The position numbers and the translations under genes are program-made. Below the pieces are notes generated by a model, which saw nothing but the letters and a program-made list of their open reading frames with translations, was not told where the DNA came from and did no database searches. Shown here piece by piece: positions 1-4,811 of a DNA stretch of 6,663 nt; the first letter of the stretch is position 1, and the number at the start of each line of letters is the position of its first letter. This DNA comes from a bacterium (GTDB taxonomy: Bacteria; Patescibacteria; Microgenomatia; Levybacterales; UBA12049). The stretch covers positions 1-6,663 of the forward strand of contig JAKAEH010000051.1 of NCBI GenBank assembly GCA_021825955.1, read 5' to 3'.

Positions 1-2
1 TT

Positions 3-119
3 TCAATTGTTTTTCTCTCAAAAATTCTAGGACACAAAAGACTTTCCTCAACCGAACGCTATCTTCAATTTATAAAAGACAGCAAGAACGGCCAAAGCAC
101 CACATTGGCTGAACTTTAA
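3..119 (+). CDS. Tyrosine recombinase/integrase, C-terminal end only (5' part outside window)
   Basis: The frame beginning at base 3 is open from the window edge to TAA at 117-119 and encodes 38 residues. It contains LGHKRLSSTERY, which matches the end of the tyrosine recombinase catalytic domain: Leu-Gly-His (His codon 33-35, the second conserved His/Trp position), then the hydrophobic-Ser-Ser-Thr segment, and Tyr (codon 60-62) as the expected DNA-cleaving nucleophile. A further 18 residues follow the Tyr, as is common for a C-terminal helix. The family breaks and rejoins DNA at specific sites, either as XerC/D chromosome-dimer resolvases or as integrases of mobile elements; too little is visible to decide which. 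The HxxR motif and the first catalytic Arg lie upstream of the window. The family assignment rests on this one motif but the match is good. Confidence 0.8.
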   Translation, partial: SIVFLSKILGHKRLSSTERYLQFIKDSKNGQSTTLAEL

Positions 120-140
120 ACTCTACCATAAAGCCTCCGC

Positions 141-170
141 TTGATTTCCTTCCTTTTTTTGTGGCATTAT
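141..170 (+). promoter_or_regulatory. Candidate promoter for the membrane protein gene (leaderless)
   Basis: TTGATT at 141-146 and CATTAT at 165-170 are separated by 18 bp, and TGG directly before CATTAT fits an extended -10 element. The -10 box ends 6 nt before the ATG at 177, so transcription would begin at or within a base or two of the start codon. No Shine-Dalgarno sequence is present. Each hexamer matches consensus at only 4 of 6 positions, so this is a weak call on its own; it gains weight from the same arrangement at rplY and valS. Confidence 0.35.
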
Positions 171-176
171 TAAATT

Positions 177-701
177 ATGGATGCTCCCCAAAATCCGGAA
201 CACGGAACTTATGACATAAGAACACTTCTTTCATGGTCGGCACCCGGAAGGCCGTATAGACCGAAAGGAAAAGATTTTTACCTATCTGTCACTTTAATTG
301 TCCTTTTTGTCGAGGTAATAATTTTTCTTTTCGGCCAATATCAACTCATGGCAGTAGTTGGTGCCCTCTCATTTTTATCAATGGTTCTTTCGTCTGTTCC
401 CCCCCGAAGTTTTCACTATAAAATAACAACTGAGGGGATTAAGGTTGAGGATTACTTTTACATTTGGTCGGAACTTTATGACTTCTATTTCAAGCGAATT
501 GACCAAACAGAAGTATTAATTATCAGAACTCAAGATTTTTTACCCGGGGAACTTAAAATTACGCTTGGAGAAATAAGCCGTGACCACGCAAGACGCGTTT
601 TAGTACACTATCTTCCTTATCGCGAATACGTAAAACCTACATTTATGGAAAAATCTGCCGATTGGCTCTCACACAACTTTCCTTTAGAACGGGCAAAATA
701 G
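177..701 (+). CDS. Hypothetical membrane protein, two N-terminal transmembrane helices plus soluble C-terminal domain
   Basis: I do not recognise this 174-residue protein. About 34 N-terminal residues rich in Pro, Gly and charge precede two closely spaced hydrophobic segments (about residues 35-53 and 56-74). A soluble region of about 100 residues follows, with alternating beta-like stretches (FHYKITTEGIKVEDYFYIW, then a stretch around residues 110-130) and a final basic/aromatic helical segment. A two-helix hairpin followed by a compact beta-rich domain resembles the layout of bacterial PH-like (YcxB/YdbT-type) membrane proteins, but this is only an architectural analogy. The hairpin would put both termini on the same side, probably the cytoplasm. 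The ATG at 177 is chosen because the frame opens there and a -10-like box lies 6 nt upstream. It sits alone between the recombinase and the tRNA promoter, with no clear terminator on either side. Confidence 0.75.
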   Translation: MDAPQNPEHGTYDIRTLLSWSAPGRPYRPKGKDFYLSVTLIVLFVEVIIFLFGQYQLMAVVGALSFLSMVLSSVPPRSFHYKITTEGIKVEDYFYIWSELYDFYFKRIDQTEVLIIRTQDFLPGELKITLGEISRDHARRVLVHYLPYREYVKPTFMEKSADWLSHNFPLERAK

Positions 702-710
702 CAGCTCTTT

Positions 711-725
711 AAACCCCCGAGGTTT
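711..725. repeat. Small inverted repeat touching the tRNA promoter -35
   Basis: AAACC (711-715) and GGTTT (721-725) form a 5-bp stem with a 5-nt loop just after the 701 stop codon. No T-run follows, so it is not a convincing intrinsic terminator. It overlaps the first two bases of the TTGCCA -35 box of the tRNA promoter. It may be chance. Confidence 0.3.
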
Positions 726-752
726 GCCAAAGCTTCCTAAATATCATAAAAT
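724..752 (+). promoter_or_regulatory. Sigma-70-type promoter of the tRNA-Arg/tRNA-Ser/Nudix cluster
   Basis: TTGCCA (724-729; 5 of 6 to TTGACA) and TAAAAT (747-752; 5 of 6 to TATAAT) are separated by exactly 17 bp. Transcription should start near 759-760, a few bases before the partial tRNA-Arg copy and about 62 nt before the mature tRNA-Arg. It is one of the two strongest promoter matches on the + strand, as expected for stable RNA genes. Confidence 0.7.
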
Positions 753-764
753 ACGAACGTAACC

Positions 765-785
765 TGCGCTCGTAGCTCAACGGAT
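765..785 (+). repeat. Partial copy of the tRNA-Arg 5' end (direct repeat, copy 1)
   Basis: These 21 bases are identical to 821-841, which are the base before tRNA-Arg plus its first 20 nucleotides: the 5' acceptor strand and most of the D arm. The bases after the repeat (GAGTC) can still close a slightly altered D stem, but no anticodon arm, T arm or 3' acceptor strand follows before the complete tRNA starts at 822. It is therefore a tRNA fragment, not a gene. It lies downstream of the predicted transcription start, so it would be part of the pre-tRNA leader. It could be the scar of a recombinase-mediated event at the tRNA or a simple tandem duplication (offset 56 bp). Confidence 0.9.
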
Positions 786-820
786 GAGTCTTTATAGCCT
801 CTCCGTTTTCGCCACGATCT

Positions 821-841
821 TGCGCTCGTAGCTCAACGGAT
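821..841 (+). repeat. Direct repeat copy 2 (5' end of the intact tRNA-Arg)
   Basis: This is the second exact copy of the 21-bp repeat at 765-785; from 822 onward it belongs to the functional tRNA-Arg. The match ends at both sides (C/T before, G/A after), so the identity covers just the acceptor strand and D-arm portion. Confidence 0.9.
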
Positions 842-894
842 AGAGCATTGGATTGCGGATCCAAAGGTTGGTGGTTCGATTCCACTCGGGCGCG
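822..894 (+). tRNA. tRNA-Arg, anticodon GCG
   Basis: All four arms fold. The acceptor stem GCGCTCG (822-828) pairs with CGGGCGC (887-893), with one U-G pair, and G894 is the discriminator. The D stem is GCTC (831-834) with GAGC (843-846). The anticodon stem is TTGGA (848-852) with TCCAA (860-864), and the loop TTGCGGA places GCG at 855-857. The T stem is GGTGG (870-874) with CCACT (882-886) around the loop TTCGATT. CCA is not encoded (CAC follows). Anticodon GCG reads CGC, and CGU by wobble. Most bacteria use an A34-to-inosine tRNA (ACG) for this box, so an unmodified G34 isoacceptor is somewhat unusual. It is first in the cluster, 5 nt before tRNA-Ser. Confidence 0.96.
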
Positions 895-899
895 CACAA

Positions 900-984
900 G
901 GAGGGTTCGCATAGCGGCCAATTGCACGAGTTTCGAAAACTCGAGGGAGCAATCCCTACACAGGTTCAAATCCTGTACCCTCCG
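900..984 (+). tRNA. tRNA-Ser, anticodon CGA
   Basis: The acceptor stem GGAGGGT (900-906) pairs with ACCCTCC (977-983), and G984 is the discriminator expected for serine. The anticodon stem CGAGT (927-931)/ACTCG (939-943) encloses the loop TTCGAAA, with CGA at 934-936 (reads UCG). A long variable arm, AGGGA-GCAA-TCCCT, marks a class II tRNA. The T arm is ACAGG-TTCAAAT-CCTGT. CCA is not encoded. It lies 5 nt after tRNA-Arg, so they are almost certainly cotranscribed, and 31 nt before the Nudix start codon. Confidence 0.96.
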
Positions 985-1015
985 CAAATCACATATACAG
1001 GAAAAAAGCACAATT

Positions 1016-1444
1016 ATGAAATACGAATTTTCTGCAGGGGGAATAGTTTATAAAAAAGATGGTACCAAACTGGACATACTGGTTTCCCAGCACTCGATGC
1101 ATCATGGGTGGGTTTTCCCTAAAGGCTTAATTGGGGATCATGTTGACGGCGAAAGCAAAGAAGATACGGCAATTCGCGAAGTAAAGGAAGAAACGGGTGC
1201 TGAAGGAAAGATTATTAAAGAAATGGGGCCTGTAAGCTATTGGTACGTTTGGGATGGCGAAAAGATTAAAAAAACCGTTTACTACTACATTATGGAATTT
1301 ACAGGAGGAGATATCACAAAACACGATGATGAGATGGAAGCCGTGGAATGGGTATTGCCAAATAAAGTGCTCGAAAAACTAACGTATAGAAGCGATAAAG
1401 AGGTATTTGTGAAAGCCTTACCAATAATTAATACCTTGTTGTAA
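1016..1444 (+). CDS. Nudix hydrolase (NTP/Ap4A-type pyrophosphohydrolase)
   Basis: This 142-residue protein is a complete single-domain Nudix enzyme. The Nudix box runs from Gly40 to Ala62 and fits Gx5Ex7REUxEExGU exactly (Gly40, Glu46, REVKEETGA from Arg54). The clustered glutamates bind Mg2+ and cleave a nucleoside diphosphate linked to another group. The preceding WVFPKG (32-37) resembles the MutT/diadenosine-tetraphosphatase branch. If PKG is aligned to that branch, there is a 3-residue insertion (IGD) before the box. Substrate cannot be told; damaged dNTPs or dinucleoside polyphosphates are the usual candidates. The ATG at 1016 is chosen because the fold starts there (YEFSAGGIVY); the frame's upstream extension to 848 only reads through tRNA genes. 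AGGA at 999-1002 is a weak, distant Shine-Dalgarno site. The gene is enclosed between two tRNA-Ser genes and is probably carried on the tRNA transcript. Confidence 0.93.
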   Translation: MKYEFSAGGIVYKKDGTKLDILVSQHSMHHGWVFPKGLIGDHVDGESKEDTAIREVKEETGAEGKIIKEMGPVSYWYVWDGEKIKKTVYYYIMEFTGGDITKHDDEMEAVEWVLPNKVLEKLTYRSDKEVFVKALPIINTLL

Positions 1445-1447
1445 AAT
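1418..1447 (+). promoter_or_regulatory. Possible internal promoter for tRNA-Ser(GGA)
   Basis: TTACCA (1418-1423) and TAAAAT (1442-1447) are 18 bp apart, and transcription would start around 1454, just before the tRNA at 1458. The -35 matches only 4 of 6 and lies inside the end of the Nudix gene. This is offered as an alternative to cotranscription from the upstream tRNA promoter. Confidence 0.3.
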
Positions 1448-1457
1448 ATTATTCCTG

Positions 1458-1544
1458 GGAGGAGTCGCATAGCGGCCTATTGCACACGCTTGGAAAGCGT
1501 GCGAGCGCAAGCTCACGCGGGTTCAAATCCCGCCTCCTCCGCCA
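1458..1544 (+). tRNA. tRNA-Ser, anticodon GGA
   Basis: The acceptor stem GGAGGAG (1458-1464) pairs with CTCCTCC (1534-1540), G1541 is the discriminator, and CCA follows at 1542-1544. The anticodon stem CACGC (1485-1489)/GCGTG (1497-1501) encloses TTGGAAA, with GGA at 1492-1494 (reads UCC and UCU). The variable arm GAGC-GCAA-GCTC is of class II length, and the T arm is GCGGG-TTCAAAT-CCCGC. Its 5' half is nearly identical to tRNA-Ser(CGA) (shared TCGCATAGCGGCC), so the two probably arose by duplication. Of the three tRNAs here only this one is followed by CCA, which may be fortuitous since the next bases continue as an inverted repeat. It begins 13 nt after the Nudix stop codon. Confidence 0.96.
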
Positions 1545-1556
1545 ATTTGTAATTGG
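1542..1556. repeat. Perfect 6-bp inverted repeat over the rplY -35 region
   Basis: CCAATT (1542-1547) and AATTGG (1551-1556) are perfect complements around TGT. The repeat begins at the last nucleotides of the tRNA-Ser unit and covers the TTGTAA -35 box of rplY. With no T-run it is not an intrinsic terminator. It could be an operator, a 3'-end processing structure, or chance. Confidence 0.4.
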
Positions 1557-1575
1557 AAAGCTTATCTTATATAAT
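1547..1575 (+). promoter_or_regulatory. rplY promoter with perfect TATAAT, predicted leaderless start
   Basis: TATAAT at 1570-1575 is a perfect -10 box, and TTGTAA at 1547-1552 (4 of 6) lies exactly 17 bp upstream. Only 8 nt separate the -10 from the ATG at 1584, so transcription should start at about 1582-1584 and give an mRNA with no or almost no 5' leader. AGGAA at 1576-1580 looks like a Shine-Dalgarno sequence, but it is 3 nt from the ATG and would lie upstream of the transcription start. Confidence 0.65.
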
Positions 1576-1583
1576 AGGAATTC

Positions 1584-2324
1584 ATGAAAAGAGAAAAACT
1601 TACAGTTGAAAAAAGAACAATTGCAGGAAAACAAGTAAAAAAGCTACGACGTGAAGGAATTCTTCCCGCTAATGTTTATGGGAAAGACATCAAATCACAA
1701 TCTGTTCAACTTCCCTTAAAAACCTTTAAAGAAATGTTTAAAAAGGTGCATGAAACCGGACTTGTAGATATAGAATTTGACGGTGAAAGCCTTCCGGTTC
1801 TTATCCACAATGTTCAATTTAACCCAAGAACTCAAGAACCTCTTCACGCAGATTTCTATAAGGTAAACCTAAAAGAAAAAATTACCGCAAAAGTCCCAAT
1901 AGTCGCAGTCGGAGAACCACAAGCAGTTGCCGACAAAATCGGACTTCTCTTGCAACCGATGGGCGAACTTGAGGTTGAAGCTTTACCAACCGATCTTCCT
2001 GAAAAAATAGAAGTAAATGTTGAAAGCCTTAAAGACGTCGACCAGGCAATTTTAGTTTCAGACCTTAAAATGGATGAAGGCGTTACTGTTATTAGTGACG
2101 GCGGACAAACAGTATTTAAGATTGGGGAACTCGTAACTAAAGAAATGGAAGAACAAGCCGCAGCAGATGAGGCCGCAGCAGAAGCAGCATCAGCTGAAAC
2201 TGCTGAAGGCGAAGCTGAAGGTGAAAAGCCTGCAGAAGGAGAAGAAAAAACACCTGAAGAAGGCGGGGAAGAACCAGGCGGAGAACAAAAAGCGGAAGAA
2301 CCACAACCAGAACCACAGCAATAA
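1584..2324 (+). CDS. rplY: 50S ribosomal protein L25/general stress protein CTC, with acidic C-terminal tail
   Basis: This 246-residue protein is a two-domain CTC-type L25, which binds 5S rRNA in the central protuberance of the large subunit. Residues 1-95 form the 5S-binding L25 domain (LRREGILPANVYGK near 21-34; LHADFYKV at 87-94, the usual HxDFYxV motif). Residues 96-183 match the CTC/TL5 beta domain (KVPIVAVGEP; the segment ending in VISDGGQTVFKIG). From about residue 186 the protein becomes a low-complexity tail rich in Glu, Ala, Gly and Pro, about 60 residues long and strongly acidic. Such tails vary in CTC proteins and are probably disordered. The ATG at 1584 gives the typical family start. 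The gene has its own promoter after tRNA-Ser and ends 1 nt from the convergent TPR gene, with no hairpin terminator between them. Confidence 0.95.
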   Translation: MKREKLTVEKRTIAGKQVKKLRREGILPANVYGKDIKSQSVQLPLKTFKEMFKKVHETGLVDIEFDGESLPVLIHNVQFNPRTQEPLHADFYKVNLKEKITAKVPIVAVGEPQAVADKIGLLLQPMGELEVEALPTDLPEKIEVNVESLKDVDQAILVSDLKMDEGVTVISDGGQTVFKIGELVTKEMEEQAAADEAAAEAASAETAEGEAEGEKPAEGEEKTPEEGGEEPGGEQKAEEPQPEPQQ

Positions 2325-2325
2325 T

Positions 2326-2727
2326 CTATTTCACGAACTTCTTAAGATCCAGGGCTTTTTGGAACAAAGGGTCGTAATACAAAGCTTTATCCAGATATTG
2401 TCCTGCTTTTGCTTTTTCATTTAGCTTCAAAGCGTATACGGCAGCATTGTAATACCCGTCAACATAATTTGGATGTTTTGCTAAAATATCTTCCCAATAT
2501 GAAAGGCTCTGCTCCACCCCTTCTTTTTCTGTTTTTGTTTTTAAAAAGGTTTCGTAAGCAACAGACGTTTCATAAACCAAAAAAAGGAACATTAATGACA
2601 AAAAAATTAGCAAATACAAAGCCAAGCCTTTCCTTAGCTGAACCCTTTTGAGGCCTTTAAATTTTATTTTCGTTAAAAACTGCGGTAATCTTTCGGTAAT
2701 TCTGCGGTAATAATTATTTTGCTTCAT
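2326..2727 (-). CDS. Small membrane-anchored TPR-like protein
   Basis: This 133-residue protein has a basic N-terminus (Arg/Lys-rich, residues 8-33), one hydrophobic segment (about 34-52), a short linker, and a helical region at about 74-121. That region reads as one TPR unit with partial flanks (WEDILAKHPNYVDGYYNAAV, then LNEKAKAGQYLDKALYYDP with the usual closing Asp-Pro). The positive-inside rule puts the N-terminus in the cytoplasm and the TPR part outside. TPRs bind proteins; the partner is unknown. The ATG at 2727 is preferred over a TTG at 2742 that would add five residues; neither has a Shine-Dalgarno sequence. The gene overlaps the end of valS by 14 nt and is probably cotranscribed and translationally coupled with it. 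The family is not identified beyond this architecture. Confidence 0.78.
   Translation of the reverse strand: MKQNNYYRRITERLPQFLTKIKFKGLKRVQLRKGLALYLLIFLSLMFLFLVYETSVAYETFLKTKTEKEGVEQSLSYWEDILAKHPNYVDGYYNAAVYALKLNEKAKAGQYLDKALYYDPLFQKALDLKKFVK
2683..2712. repeat. Three CGGTAAT heptamers at 11-12 bp spacing
   Basis: CGGTAAT occurs at 2683-2689, 2694-2700 and 2706-2712, about one helical turn apart. The cluster lies in the first codons of the TPR gene and ends just before the valS stop codon. On the coding (minus) strand they read ATTACCG. They could be a phased binding site, or just a reflection of the local amino-acid sequence (Tyr-Arg, Ile-Thr-Glu, Leu-Pro). Confidence 0.6.
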
Positions 2728-4804
2728 ATGGCCAAGGCGCAATAATTAAATCCTGTTCAAAACCTAATTGTTTGCTTATTTCTTCGGTAATAAACGGCAT
2801 GAAGGGATGAAGAAGCTTGAGAACAACCAGGAAATTGTCTGCTAAAACATTCAGGGTTGCTTCTGTCGCTCTTGGTTTCATATCTTCAATATATTTATCT
2901 GCAAACACGTGCCATATAAAATCATAAAGTTTCTCGGCTGCAAAATTAAAATTATAATTATCCAAGTCCTTAGTAATTTCTTTGGTTAGTTTCTCAACTT
3001 TTTCCGTCCAGGATTTATTCCATTCACCTATTTTATTTGTTACGACCGGTTTATTACCGTCTTTAATACTTTGTCGAGTAAACTCTATAAACCGCGCCAT
3101 ATTCCAAAGTTTATTGGCAAATTTACGTGCAGCATCCAATTTGGGGTATGAAAGTGCTTGATCATTCCCTGTAGCATTTCCGTAGATTAATGCGAAGCGA
3201 ACGGCATCTGCTCCATATTGATCAATAAGCTCTAAAGGATTTATAACGTTCCCTTTGCTTTTGCTCATTTTCTTTCCATATGGATCATTTACAATCCCGT
3301 GAAACAAGACATTTTTAAATGGAGCTTCGTTTGTTCTATAAAGCCCAAGCATTACCATACGTGTTACCCAAGCTTTTAGAATGTCATAAGCCGTCTCCAT
3401 AACATCTGTCGGATAGAACTTATCAAAGTCTCCTGAAACGCGGCTTGTTTGAAGCGTAGCGAAGGGCCATTGACCGGATGAAAACCAGGTATCAAATGTA
3501 TCCGGATCTTGCTCCCATTCTTCCCCTTTTGGCGCTTCACCTTCTGAAACAATCCACTCACCTGTTTTTTTATTCTTCCAAGCAGGAATTCTTATTCCCC
3601 ACACAATTTGTCGGGAAATATTCCAATCCCGCAAATTTTCGAGCCATTGGAAATAAATTGTCTCAAAGTTTTTTGGAGTAATCTTAATTTTCCCTTCTTT
3701 GACAGCTTTAACTGCATCCTCGGCTAATTGTTTTGTTTTGACAAACCACTGCTCCAGTGGAAGCGGCTCCAAAACATTTTTACACTTGTAGCAGAGGCTC
3801 AAGTTAGTAATGTAATGTTCATCAATTCTTTCAATTAAACCTTTTTTTTGCATTTCCTCTACTATTGCTCTTCGTGCCTCCTTAACATACATTCCGGCAA
3901 ATTTTCCGGCATGCTCATTCATTTTTCCGTCAAATCCGATTACTTGCTTCATGGCAAGGTTATGCCTTTTTCCTGTTTCAAAATCCGCGAAATCGTGAGC
4001 CGGGGTAATTTTTACCACTCCTGTTCCAAATTCAGGATCCACCATTTCATCGGCAATTACTTTTATTTTTGATTTTCTCAAGACCGTTTCTATCTCAATT
4101 TCTTTTCCAACATACTCTTTATATCGCGCGTCTTCTGGGTGAACAGCAACTGCTGTATCCCCAAATTTTGTTTCTGGTCTTGTGGTTGCAAGAATTAATG
4201 GACCGTATTTAATGTAATAAAGAGGACGTTCACGCTCTTCATGAACCACTTCCAAATCAGAAAAAGAGGTTCCGTCAAACGTGCAGTAGTTTACCAATTT
4301 ATAATCTCTGTAAACCAAACCATCCTTATACATTTGGTTAAAAGTTTTATAAACGATTTTTATAATTTCAGGGTCAAGCGTGTATCTTTCACGGCTCCAG
4401 TCAAGAGAAAATCCAAGTCTACGTAATTGTTTTTGAATTCCGCCTCTATGCTCGTTTACATATTCTTCAATCATTTTGTAAAGAGTTTCGCGGTCATAGT
4501 CTAAGCGCGATTTCCCTTCTGTTTTTAGTTTTTTTTCAAAGACAAATTGAGTTTCAATCCCTGCATGGTCAGTTCCGGGAAGCCAAAGCGCTGCGTACCC
4601 TTTCATACGCTTGTAACGAATAAGTATGTCCTCAACCGTAAACATTGCGTGTCCAAAGTGAAGAGCTCCATTTGCATTTGGGGGAGGAAGAATTATTGAA
4701 TAAGGCTTACCGTCAGGGTTTACTTCGGGTTTAAAATACCCTTTTTCCTCCCAATTTTTATATATTTTTTCCTCAATTTCTTCGTGTTTATAAACTTTGT
4801 CCAT
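2714..4804 (-). CDS. valS: Valyl-tRNA synthetase, short form lacking the C-terminal domain
   Basis: This class I synthetase charges tRNA-Val and hydrolyses mischarged Thr-tRNA-Val in the cytoplasm. Visible in the 696 residues are PNANGALHFGH (42-52), the HIGH motif in the form HFGH; the CP1 editing domain with TTRPETKFGDTAVAVHPED (207-225) and TPAHDFADFETG (267-278); DTFDTWFSSGQWPFATL, typical of ValRS; and KMSKS (512-516). A helical anticodon-binding domain (about 570-680) follows and ends at APWPYEAK. Bacterial ValRS is usually about 880-950 residues; here everything after the anticodon domain, including the C-terminal coiled-coil that grips the tRNA, is absent. The ATG at 4804 is chosen because the family N-terminus starts there and a -10 box lies 7 nt upstream; an upstream TTG would add 17 non-family residues. 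It is divergent from csoR and overlaps the TPR gene. Confidence 0.96.
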   Translation of the reverse strand: MDKVYKHEEIEEKIYKNWEEKGYFKPEVNPDGKPYSIILPPPNANGALHFGHAMFTVEDILIRYKRMKGYAALWLPGTDHAGIETQFVFEKKLKTEGKSRLDYDRETLYKMIEEYVNEHRGGIQKQLRRLGFSLDWSRERYTLDPEIIKIVYKTFNQMYKDGLVYRDYKLVNYCTFDGTSFSDLEVVHEERERPLYYIKYGPLILATTRPETKFGDTAVAVHPEDARYKEYVGKEIEIETVLRKSKIKVIADEMVDPEFGTGVVKITPAHDFADFETGKRHNLAMKQVIGFDGKMNEHAGKFAGMYVKEARRAIVEEMQKKGLIERIDEHYITNLSLCYKCKNVLEPLPLEQWFVKTKQLAEDAVKAVKEGKIKITPKNFETIYFQWLENLRDWNISRQIVWGIRIPAWKNKKTGEWIVSEGEAPKGEEWEQDPDTFDTWFSSGQWPFATLQTSRVSGDFDKFYPTDVMETAYDILKAWVTRMVMLGLYRTNEAPFKNVLFHGIVNDPYGKKMSKSKGNVINPLELIDQYGADAVRFALIYGNATGNDQALSYPKLDAARKFANKLWNMARFIEFTRQSIKDGNKPVVTNKIGEWNKSWTEKVEKLTKEITKDLDNYNFNFAAEKLYDFIWHVFADKYIEDMKPRATEATLNVLADNFLVVLKLLHPFMPFITEEISKQLGFEQDLIIAPWPYEAK

Positions 4805-4811
4805 AATGCTG

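Noticed and set aside
91..159. Recombinase terminator (GCCAA/TTGGC stem at 91-109, T-run at about 153-159)
   Set aside because: The stem lies inside the coding region and the T-run is over 40 nt downstream, so they cannot form one terminator.
711..725. Intrinsic terminator after the 177-701 gene
   Set aside because: The stem is only 5 bp and has no following T-run; it overlaps the next promoter.
765..820. A fourth, complete tRNA gene before tRNA-Arg
   Set aside because: Only the acceptor 5' strand and D arm are present; no anticodon arm, T arm or 3' acceptor strand can be formed before 822.
709..1011. Minus-strand 100-codon ORF (contains RVESNHQPLDPQS)
   Set aside because: It is the antisense of the tRNA-Arg/tRNA-Ser genes and the promoter; such ORFs are a well-known artefact of tRNA loci.
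848..1015. Upstream extension of the Nudix reading frame
   Set aside because: These 56 codons translate the tRNA-Arg and tRNA-Ser genes; the conserved fold begins at the ATG at 1016.
853..1053. Plus-strand 66-codon ORF
   Set aside because: Overlaps both tRNAs and the Nudix start in another frame; no family resemblance.
1449..1634. Minus-strand 61-codon ORF (contains RRRRDLNPRELALARF)
   Set aside because: Antisense of tRNA-Ser(GGA) and the start of rplY; same artefact.
2167..2424. Plus-strand 85-codon Lys/Gln-rich ORF
   Set aside because: Frame-shifted reading of the repetitive rplY tail continuing into antisense of the TPR gene.
2728..2742. TTG start for the TPR protein
   Set aside because: ATG at 2727 is preferred; no Shine-Dalgarno site favours the TTG. 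The choice changes only five residues.
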